Shown: positions 55,550-64,000 of the stretch, in pieces
Layout: each line of letters opens with the position of its first letter
Numbering within the stretch: the stretch's first letter is position 1
Made by a program: the position numbers and the translations under genes
Source of the DNA: Gadus chalcogrammus
Taxonomy: Eukaryota; Chordata; Actinopteri; Gadiformes; Gadidae
Assembly: GCF_026213295.1 (NCBI RefSeq)
Contig: NC_079427.1
Span: forward strand, 28,971,746 to 29,035,745
DNA: 64,000 nucleotides
Direction of reading: 5' to 3'
The notes under the pieces: generated by a model
Told to the model about the DNA's origin: nothing
Seen by the model: only the letters and a program-made list of their open reading frames with translations
The model's database searches: none

Positions 55550-57007
55550 GATTATGGGAAATATCATAATCACGATTATTTTGGTCAATATTGATATCAC
55601 GATTATTCAAACGATTATTTTTGAGTTTGAAAACATGCATTTATTGACACAATCAATTATGACATAGAAACATGCTCTCACACTCCCCCCTCATGGAGGC
55701 AGAGGAAGTGCTTGCCTCCAGTCTCTTTCACAGCCGTTTTTATGTAAGGTCAGGCTCAGCCATTCTAAATAGGTTCTACACATACGTGAAATAATACATT
55801 CCCTATTTAATGTCTAGAGAACAACAGTCCCAGCATTTCTCCATAGCAAAGTTAAAAGTCACAAAGCCATAACAAACACATGGCTAATAAAAATCATATT
55901 GTTGTTAAACAGAAATACATATACAAGATGTACTTGGCAGTTCTGCCTTAAAGAACTCTTAGTTAAAGTCTGCTATGGGAGCTTGTTATCGTTCATCAAA
56001 CTGTAACGTCAGTGATATTGATAGGTTTTCAATGTAGTGAGTCCCCAGGACCCACAGGTGGCGAGTTGGGTGGGTCCCTGAGAAATTCAATGGGTCCCGA
56101 CTCCCCAGTTTAAAAAATGTGTTTCTTTTTTATTATTATTCTATTTCTTAAATTAAATTAATAGTGTTAAACTCCTTGATGGTGGTATGATATGGTTAGA
56201 GCTGGAGTACTCAACCGTTCATGTTTAACACTAGAAACGCCGGGCCATTTTTACTTACTCCTAGCGCCGCAAGAGGGGTCAAATGACCCCTAAGTCATTT
56301 TAATGAGAGGCTGTGCATTTGCACATAATGATCACTAGGTGGCGCCAATTAGCTATTACCGCGCGAGCGCCACATTTGTGTGTGTGTGTGTGTCACAAGC
56401 CTAGTCCTCACGATTTTGTCATAAATGTACATATATTCAATCAGAAGGATTGCAAAAAAATCCTGTTTGATTTGCTCATTCGACACGAATGAGCACAGCA
56501 TCGAGCAGTGGAAACGTGGGTTTATTTACTATGAAGTTCGTATTTTTAATTGTTGAAATGAAATCAGCGGTGACGAGCTAGTTGTTTTGGTAGCGGCTAA
56601 ATTAGCATGTCGCGATACATTGTACAGGGGATCACGTCTGCGCCGAGTAGATGCGCAGAGGGTTGAAAGAGCGCTTGTCCGACCTGCTCACAAGAAGGTT
56701 TCTTTGGCCAGTTACTGTGATTAAACACGAGTTGTTTAATGTTCACAACGTATCGTTTTTCATGGGGAAAATGAGATGCGTCCCCGGGACGCATGGATAG
56801 TGAGTTTAGTGCGTCCTTTCAGATTTTAATGCGTCAGGGACGCAGGACGCGTACCTAAAAACATCACTGAACGTTACTGAAACTTAAATATTCCACACGA
56901 TAGGTCTACTCCAACATGTCTGTCAACAGTCGATGCTGCTGATTGGCGGTTCACTGGCATGTCCCGCCTCCTGCCAACGGCATACTTCCTGAGATGCAGC
57001 ACGCCTG
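55550..57007. other. Interior of the hAT: no gene; possible piggyBac-like start
   Basis: TTTAACACTAGAAACGCCGG at about 56,225 resembles the beginning of a TTAA-target element, without a visible partner end. (TG)n at about 56,378-56,392. The open frame 56,794-56,597 (minus) has no recognised motif. Confidence 0.4.
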
Positions 57008-57234
57008 TTAGGGCCCGTGTCCACCAAAAGCCTTTAAAGACGGAGCGCTCCGTGAACTGCTTTCAACGCGTTTGTGCGCGCCGCTCAAAAAAAGACGCAC
57101 GAAGCGTTTTTCGTTTACGTCATTAAATACGCGTCATCGCTTGTATCCATAGATTCACAGCTTCTATCTGTTGGCTCCATCATATGGCATCTGACACCTG
57201 AACGTCCTCTCTGGTTACTCCTACAATTTGCGAA

Positions 57235-57654
57235 ATGAATCGAAGATTAATAGCGCTTCTTGCCGTGGCAGCGGAGGTTGCGGACGATCCCCCTGCGCCT
57301 GTCGTGGTTGCCCGGAGGAGAGTGTGGGTCCACAGTATTAATCGTGGTAGGGGGCAGTACGGGGAATACCACTGGCTGTGTCAAGAGCTCCGCCTGGACG
57401 AGGATCGCTTCAAGGTCTATTTCAGACTCAACCGGCAGCAGTTTGAAGGAGTGTTAACATTTATTGGGCCGACCATCGCCAAGAAGAACACCAATTATAG
57501 GGAGAGCAACCCAACGGCTTTGCATTTGTCTGAGGTGATTTGTCTGAGGGTCGGCAGCAACAACGCTTCCAGGGAAGCGGTCGCAATGAGGGAGACCTTC
57601 AACCGCTATTTTTCATCTCTGCCTGGTCGAGTGACTTGGCAGGATGGAATTTAG
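57235..57654 (+). pseudogene. Harbinger transposase, internally deleted, unit 1
   Basis: The 139-codon frame starts with ATG: MNRRLIALLAVAAEVADD, then VWVHSINRGRGQYGEYHWLC, FRLNRQQFEGVLTFIGPTIA and a degenerate ALHLSEVICLRVG, which is the N-terminal region of HARBI1-like transposases. It then jumps to FNRYFSSLPGRVTWQD, which belongs to the protein's far end. The helix-turn-helix/DDE nuclease core between them is missing, so it cannot cut DNA. It faces the MADF gene convergently. Confidence 0.85.
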
Positions 57655-58173
57655 TTTATAATTTTTGTCTATATTTAAATCAAAAAAGGCGAAAAACCAA
57701 AACTAATAATACAATTTCTTAAATCAATCCAACATTCATGTTGCATGCTGGATTACTTCTGAAGACAAAAACACACCTTTAACACCTTCATCATCATCAG
57801 AGCATTCATTATCCTACTACTACCCAATGTAATGAAAACAAAACAACATTGTCTTAGCATTTAAATGTTTAATTAACTGATTCATTGGAAAATTATTCCA
57901 AGATATTATGTACACATTTGAAACATTTCTTATAGCTTGTACTAAATCTAAATAGAAAATTATTCCAAGATATTATGTACACATTTGAAACATTTCTTAT
58001 AGCTTGTACTAAATCTAAATAGAAAATGATTCCAAGATATTATGTACACATTTGAAACATTTCTTATAGCTTGTACTAAATCTAACTAGAAACTGATTAC
58101 AAATTTTATTTACACATTTAAAAAAATGTTAAATCTTAAAACTAAATCTAAATAGAAAATGATTACAAATTAA
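57655..58173. repeat. Spacer with about 3.5 tandem 65-66-bp A/T-rich units, unit 1
   Basis: GAAAATTATTCCAAGATATT with ATGTACACATTTGAAACATT recurs three times plus a degenerate copy between about 57,889 and 58,160. The same array is in unit 2 (60,475-60,750). It lies between the convergent ORFs and probably serves as their shared 3' region. Confidence 0.85.
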
Positions 58174-59336
58174 TTACTCTCCAAACTCCACATCATAAAG
58201 GACCTGCTGCATCCTCATGCGCGCCTGGGCCCTTTTTTGGTTCGACAGCCTCCTCAATGATGGGACGAGGCTGAGCATAAAATGCTCATCCTCGTCCACA
58301 GCCATTGTATTCTCCTTTTCTTTCTGGATGGAGGACAGGATTGATTTCTGGAACGCAGACAGCGGCTGCTCCAGCTGTCTCCTGCGTGGTGGTGGAGGTA
58401 CAGGACGCAGCGGTGTGACCAGAGTCACCGTAGAGGTAGTGGGAGGAGATGGAGGAGAGGTGTCCACAGCGGACTCTGATAGGCTGGGAGAGGGAGGAGA
58501 TATCTCCTCTTCACTTTGAGCCACCACCTGTGAAAGAAAGCATACATTTGTTTGTTTAAAATGTGCAAATTAAAATGGTGAATACTTATAAATATCTCTG
58601 CATCTGGCTTCACCCAACAAAAACCTTAAGAACACTAGTATGTTAGGGTATGTTTTTAGCATATGTTTTAGGCTACTATAGCTTTTGTTATAGGCCTACC
58701 TCTCGTTGGGGAGACATACTGGGCGCTAGCAGGGCCAAGATCTCCGGTGCTATTTCCTGCCGGCTATAATCTCCCTGCTCCATATTACTAGAAGATACCC
58801 TCTCCTTCACATGGAGCTCCAGGAAGCCCATGATCGCCATATACTTCCACCTCTTGAAAGAGGTGGCACCGGCCCCACTTTTCTTCCTGTCCCTCTCTGC
58901 CTTCCTCTCCCTCAAATATTTATCCCGCAAGTACTTCCATTTCTTGCGGGACACTTCAGCTGTTGATACAAGATTATGTCTCTACAATTAGCAATTCACA
59001 CAACCTACAAGGTTAATATCAAGCCTACCTATCAGTAACGTTAATACGAACTGCCAAGTTAACGTTAATACTAACTGCCAAGTAAACGTTAATACTAACT
59101 GCCAAGTACGGGTGGCAGTTTGTACCTAACGGCTAATAGTTAAATGCGATAATATCATTATTAAACATGATAATAATATAAATAATTAATAAATAATTCT
59201 CACCTGTAACGCCCAGCATAGATGAAATGTCTCGCCAGGCCTGGTTGCGTTTTGTTAGGTCGTGGTAGGCCTTCAACGTGAGGTCGTACAGGACCGGACA
59301 CTCGCTCACAGCTGTTATCAAGCTTTCGTCCGACAT
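58174..59336 (-). CDS. Harbinger accessory MADF-BESS protein, unit 1 (3 exons)
   Basis: Exons 59,336-59,204, 58,959-58,700 and 58,527-58,174 (133 + 260 + 354 nt) join in frame to 248 codons including the terminal glutamate before the stop. Splice sites are canonical (ACAG|GTGAG, CAACAG|CT, GAGAG|GTAGG, CACAG|GTGG). Exon 1 plus the start of exon 2 encode a MADF domain (LITAVSECPVLYDLTLKAYH, AWRDISSMLGV, KKWKYLRDKYLRERK), a Myb/SANT-like DNA-binding fold. A Pro/Ser/Thr-rich linker follows. The end (DEDEHFMLSLVPSLRRLSNQ) is a BESS interaction motif. PIF/Harbinger elements need such a second protein to bring the transposase to the ends and into the nucleus. The frame is fully open although the adjacent transposase is destroyed. 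Confidence 0.85.
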
Positions 59337-59822
59337 GTTTCAGTTTGTTTCAGTTTGAGTTCGGTTTATACTTTTAGCCTTGCCTCATCCTCGATTTTGA
59401 TTGGTCGTTCAAAAAAAGCGCCGATGACGTGAAGCGCTTTTCTTCAAAAGTTCAACTTTTTTCAACGGGGGCGCGCGTCTAAAAGCGCGAGGCGCGTGGA
59501 GCGTTTAAACGCTCCGGCCGGCTTTTTAAAAGGCGCGCTGCTTGCGCGTCCTGCCATAGAGAATGCATTGCAGACCGGCGCTCCGTCTTTTAAAAACGCT
59601 TTTGTCCACCAAAAGCGTTTTTAAAAGACGGAGCGCTCCGTGAACTGCTTTCAACGCGTTTGTGCGCGCCGCTCAAAAAAAGACGCACGAAGCGTTTTTC
59701 GTTTACGTCATTAAATACGCGTCATCGCTTGTATCCATAGATTCACAGCTTCTATCTGTTGGCTCCATCATATGGCATCTGACACCTGAACGTCCTCTCT
59801 GGTTACTCCTACAATTTGCGAA

Positions 59823-60242
59823 ATGAATCGAAGATTAATAGCGCTTCTTGCCGTGGCAGCGGAGGTTGCGGACGATCCCCCTGCGCCTGTCGTGGTTGCC
59901 CGGAGGAGAGTGTGGGTCCACAGTATTAATCGTGGTAGGGGGCAGTACGGGGAATACCACTGGCTGTGTCAAGAGCTCCGCCTGGACGAGGATCGCTTCA
60001 AGGTCTATTTCAGACTCAACCGGCAGCAGTTTGAAGGAGTGTTAACATTTATTGGGCCGACCATCGCCAAGAAGAACACCAATTATAGGGAGAGCAACCC
60101 AACGGCTTTGCATTTGTCTGAGGTGATTTGTCTGAGGGTCGGCAGCAACAACGCTTCCAGGGACGCGGTCGCAATGAGGGAGACCTTCAACCGCTATTTT
60201 TCATCTCTGCCTGGTCGAGTGACTTGGCAGGATGGAATTTAG
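59823..60242 (+). pseudogene. Harbinger transposase, internally deleted, unit 2
   Basis: Identical to the unit 1 frame except for Glu to Asp in NNASRDAVAM. The same internal deletion with the same junction shows that the deletion predates the duplication. 139 codons, same start and stop. Confidence 0.85.
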
Positions 60243-60761
60243 TTTATCATTTTTGTCTATATTTAAATCAAAAAAGGCGAAAAACCAAAACTAATAATAC
60301 AATTTCTTAAATCAATCCAACATTCATGTTGCATGCTGGATTACTTCTGAAGACAAAAACACACCTTTAACACCTTCATCATCATCAGAGCATTCATTAT
60401 CCTACTACTACCCAATGTGATGAAAACAAAACAACATTGTCTTAGCATTTAAATGTTTAATTAACTGATTCATTAGAAAATTATTCCAAGATATTATGTA
60501 CACATTTGAAACATTTCTTATAGCTTGTACTAAATCTAAATAGAAAATTATTCCAAGATATTATGTACACATTTGAAACATTTCTTATAGCTTGTACTAA
60601 ATCTAAATAGAAAATGATTCCAAGATATTATGTACACATTTGAAACATTTCTTATAGCTTGTACTAAATCTAAATAGAAACTGATTACACATTTTATTTA
60701 CACATTTAAAAAAATCTTAAATCTTAAAACTAAATCTAAATAGAAAATGATTACAAATTAA

Positions 60762-61939
60762 TTACTCTCCAAACTCCACATCATAAAGGACCTGCTGCAT
60801 CCTCATGCGCGCCTGGGCCCTTTTTTGGTTCGACAGCCTCCTCAATGATGGGACGAGGCTGAGCATAAAATGCTCATCCTCGTCCACAGCCATTGTATTC
60901 TCCTTTTCTTTCTGGATGGAGGACAGGATTGATTGCTGGAACACAGACAGCGGCTGCTCCAGCTGTCTCCTGCGTGGTGGTGGAGGTACAGGACGCAGCG
61001 GTGTGACCGTAGAGGTAGTGGGAGGAGATGGAGGAGAGGTGTCCACAGCGGACTCTGATAGGCTGGGAGAGGGAGGAGATATCTCCTCTTCACTTTGAGC
61101 CACCACCTGTGAAAGAAAGCATACATTTGTTTGTTTAAAATGTGCAAATTAAAATGGTGAATACTTATAAATATCTCTGCAGCTGGCTTCACCCAACAAA
61201 AACCTTAAGAACACTAGTATGTTAGGGTATGTTTTTAGCATATATTTTAGGCTACTATAGCTTTTGTTATAGGCCTACCTCTCGTTGGGGAGACATACTG
61301 GGCGCTAGCAGGGCCAAGATCTCCGGTGCTATTTCCTGCCGGCTATAATCTCCCTGCTCCATATTACTAGACGATACCCTCTCCTTCACATGGCGCTCCA
61401 GGAAGCCCATGATCGCCATATACTTCCACCTCTTGAAAGAGGTGGCACCGGCCCCACTTTTCTTCCTGTCCCTCTCTGCCTTCCTCTCCCTCAAATATTT
61501 ATCCCGCAAGTACTGCCATTTCTTGCGGGACACTTCAGCTGTTGATACAAGATTATGTCTCTACAATTAGCAATTCACACAACCTACAAGGTTAATATCA
61601 AGCCTACCTATCAGTAACGTTAATACGAACTGCCAAGTTAACGTTAATACTAACTGCCAAGTAAACGTTAATACTAACTGCCAAGTAAACGTTAATACTA
61701 ACTGCCAAGTACAGGTGGCAGTTTGTACCTAACGGCTAATAGTTAAATGCGATAATATCATTATTATACATGATAATAATATAAATAATTAATTAATAAT
61801 TCTCACCTGTAACGCCCAGCATAGATGAAATGTCTCGCCAGGCCTGGTTGCGTTTTGTTAGGTCGTGGTAGGCCTTCAACGTGAGGTCGTACAGGACCGG
61901 ACACTCGCTCACAGCTGTTATCAAGCTTTCGTCCGACAT
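60762..61939 (-). CDS. Harbinger accessory MADF-BESS protein, unit 2 (3 exons)
   Basis: Exons 61,939-61,807, 61,538-61,279 and 61,106-60,762 (133 + 260 + 345 nt) give 245 codons. All splice sites of unit 1 are retained. Relative to unit 1, three codons are missing in the TSTVT..PLRP linker and a few residues differ (KKWQYL for KKWKYL, FLERH for FLELH, FQQS for FQKS). No stop or frameshift is present. The intron 1 tandem (ACGTTAATACTAACTGCCAA) has one more unit than in copy 1. Confidence 0.85.
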
Positions 61940-62715
61940 GTTTCAGTTTGTTTCAGTTTGAGTTCCGTTTATACTTTTAGCCTTGCCTCATCCTCGATTT
62001 TGATTGGTCGTTCAAAAAAAGCGCCGATGACGTGAAGCGCTTTTCTTCAAAAGTTCAACTTTTTTCAACGGGGGCGCGCGTCTAAAAGCGCGAGGCGCGT
62101 GGAGCGTTTAAACGCTCCGGGCGGCTTTTTAAAAGGCGCGCTGCTTGCGCGTCCTGCCATAGAGAATGCATTGCAGACCGGCGCTCCGTCTTTTAAAAAC
62201 GCTTTTGGTGGACACGGGCCCTTAGATTGTACTCCCTCTCGCCGCGTTGAATGCTTTCGCATGCGCGTCTCTTTCATAAACTTTCATAAACTCTCTAGGC
62301 CTACTGTAAAACGGAAAATGTCAAATTAATCGTTTCAACTCGATTATACTAGTTTGGAGATCGTTTGACCCCAAAATCGATATTGCGATCGAAATTTGAT
62401 TAATTGCACAGCCCTATAAGAAGTATAACTAGAATTGCCTTTTTCCATCTCCGAAACATTGCAAGAATCAGACCAATGTTATCCGCAGTGGATGCGGAGA
62501 CACTGATTCATGCATTTGTTTCGTCAAGACTGGACTATTGCAATGCATTGTTCTCGGGATTACCGAACTCTACCACAAAAAGTCTACAGCTGGTGCACAA
62601 TGCGGCAGCTAGACTGCTGACCAGAATGAGAAAGTTTGATCATATTACACCTATTCTCGCCTCTCTACACTGGCTACCAATAACTTTCAGATCAGACTTT
62701 AAGTTGCTATTGTGG

Positions 62716-64000
62716 TAACTACTTGTGATACACAACTTATATAATATAGGTGGTAGGTGGTAGGTGTTCCTCCTCCCAGCTCCGGGGATTTGGCTGGGTG
62801 CAAGTGGACTTAGCGCCCATGGCTGGAGGTAGGCCTCTGGAAACTGGAATAAGGTTTGTCATTTTACACATACGTCATTTTTTTATTTTATTGTATTCTT
62901 GCTACTACAAATTAAATAATTCTAGATATAAATATAGATATTTTTTCACAATGTGGCTCTGTGGAAGCTCCTGTATTCCCCGCTGCAGGCGAAAAACAAA
63001 GACAATTTAATCAGTTTATCACCTGCCTTCAAGTTACAGCATTGCAGTGCAGACTCTGTGGAAAATATTATTGAAGATTTACAATCAAAGGCCTATTGGA
63101 AGCCTATTTATTTCCACTTTGAATCACTTTCTGTTCAAAATTTGAACACAATGAACCACTTTGTTTTCTGGTATCCTACCGGTTTGTTGTTTACAGAATA
63201 ACATCATCAACTACCCCAATATGTTACAACAAAACAACAAGACAGAAACAAAAACTGTACATTGGTACACATTGGTGGACATCATGAGACATGATAGAAT
63301 TGTTGAGACACTGATAACACACATATAATACACACTATACACAGAGAGAGCCATAGACACTTCATAGAGTTAATTCATATAATCCTGTGGCCGTTTCTGC
63401 TTCACATAGACAATGTCAAAATCTCCCCAAATTAAACCAATGGATAGAGCTCAGATATATGAATAAGGCCCCTGAAGGGGGTCTGTTCCACAAGTCAACA
63501 TGATGGAAAGCCCCACATTGTGATCTTCTAGAGGCCCCGATAGGCTCCACAGCAGTAGAAACAAAAGCCCTGCAGAGGGCAGCATGTAGCAGCCTTTCAG
63601 AGACATAAAGCACAGCCGTCCTGTTGGATACTTTAGCCTGTGGAGGTGTCGACCAGAAGCTACCATAGGAGCATGAGAAGAGCTGCCTGTTACTCTTTAC
63701 TCTGTCTCTCTCTCTCTACGGTGATCCCTGCAGGTGGGGTTCAAGAGCTTTGCAGATCTCAACCGACTTATCTGCCTCCTCACACTTCCACCCCTTCCTG
63801 TGGAAACTGGAGACTGCAGCAGGGGCTGCTTTGGTCCGAAACCAAGAGCGAGAGAGAGAGAAAGAGACATAGAGAGACAGCATGAACATAAGGAAATACA
63901 ACGTCAGTATCATGAACTTTCTCCTCTTCTCCCTCTGCTACGGACAAGGTTTTATAAAGAGGCAGTGCTATTTTTTTGTGGGGGGTTGGGGCTGGGGGGC
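62716..64000 (+). other. Right end: no clear gene; weak signal-peptide-like start
   Basis: A GGTGGTAGGTGGTAGGTG microrepeat follows the LINE at about 62,750. At 63,882 an ATG opens MNIRKYNVSIMNFLLFSLCY and stays open past 63,960. A second ATG at 63,912 would give a short hydrophobic signal-peptide-like start. A (GA)n tract precedes it (63,848-63,880). The frame is too short to name, and no splice donor is convincing. The frames at 62,750-63,201 and 63,416-63,885 show no motif. Confidence 0.35.

Larger units (their letters stand above)
57008..62224. mobile_element. PIF/Harbinger head-to-tail dimer, 5.2 kb
   Basis: 57,011-62,221 has outer ends GGGCCCGTGTCCACCAAAAG and CTTTTGGTGGACACGGGCCC flanked by TTA on both sides. 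Two units with a period of 2588 bp lie in the same orientation. At the centre (about 59,597-59,625) the right end of unit 1 and the left end of unit 2 are fused into ACGCTTTTGTCCACCAAAAG; both have lost their outermost bases. The units differ by a few substitutions, a 9-bp deletion and a short tandem expansion. Confidence 0.95.
55531..62424. mobile_element. hAT element, 6.88 kb including nested Harbinger dimer
   Basis: 55,539-62,416 has ends TAGGGCTG and CAGCCCTA with adjoining CGATTAT / ATTAATTGC homology, and the 8-bp duplication TAAGAAGT at 55,531-55,538 and 62,417-62,424. Inside, 55,550-57,007 and 62,225-62,400 are its own sequence, without a recognisable transposase; the rest is the Harbinger insertion. 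It splits the L2 frame. Confidence 0.9.
49554..62715 (+). pseudogene. L2-type LINE reverse transcriptase, split by three insertions
   Basis: One LINE frame is scattered on the plus strand. At 49,554-49,626, LKRLKWMLSRILEE. At 54,665-54,799, HQLNTGKTELMIIGSKRD then WLDGFAIPQSASVKNLG. At 55,489-55,538, VLFDPHLCFDQY. At 62,417-62,715, AFFHLRNIARIRPMLS, LIHAFVSSRLDYCNALFSG, ITPILASLHWLPI. Each break falls exactly at a target duplication of an inserted element (ACTAC, TTGG, TAAGAAGT), and the reading frame agrees across each break. The pieces represent the region after the RT palm through the thumb. The 5' part and the C-terminus are missing. Confidence 0.85.

Noticed and set aside
57235..57654. 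Intact 139-aa host gene
   Set aside because: The same ORF occurs twice within TIR-bounded units and joins the two extremities of a Harbinger transposase.

Overview
The window looks like vertebrate, most probably teleost fish, nuclear DNA. The evidence is two intact splice-bordered terminal exons of a 14-3-3 epsilon gene (ywhae), a Tf1/sushi-group and two Gmr1-group Ty3/gypsy elements, L2-type LINEs, many hAT and PIF/Harbinger elements and very long (CA)n tracts. The species cannot be fixed from the sequence. Gmr1 was first described from a gadiform, but that is only a weak hint.

Layout. 1-8.5 kb: the 3' end of ywhae on the + strand (exons 2144-2280 and 7596-7648, then a 3' UTR), with introns full of old hAT, Tigger-like and TIR elements. 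8.5-19.5 kb: no host gene recognised; small DNA transposons, a zinc-finger exon pair with a 27-bp coding minisatellite, and a hAT transposase C-terminus. 19.5-29.2 kb: two damaged Gmr1-group elements in opposite orientation, both with integrase encoded before reverse transcriptase. The second has a 5' LTR, is cut by a hAT with an 8-bp target duplication, and sits inside an older repeat. 29.2-34.5 kb: TIR elements, a palindrome array and a solo LTR. 34.5-46.7 kb: a chain of TTA/TAA-targeted MITE families (called A and B here) with further insertions, ending in a 6.35-kb non-coding element (called H) with about 0.56-kb inverted arms, each holding a 74-nt tRNA-like stretch. 46.7-49.6 kb: LINE remnants. 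49,627-54,664: a nearly pristine sushi-type chromovirus with identical-length LTRs, a self-priming site and open gag and pol. 49.55-62.7 kb: one L2 open reading frame split by that element, by a 689-bp TIR element and by a 6.9-kb hAT. The hAT contains a head-to-tail Harbinger dimer whose transposase is gutted but whose two MADF-BESS accessory genes remain open. 62.7-64 kb: no clear gene; one weak signal-peptide-like ATG at the edge.

Apart from ywhae, almost everything is mobile DNA, much of it nested, so the relative order of many insertions can be read directly. The most notable structures are the complete self-priming retrotransposon, the Harbinger dimer that keeps only its DNA-binding partner gene, and the long-armed non-coding element H. 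The family letters A-F, H and J and the names G1 and G2 are local labels for this report.
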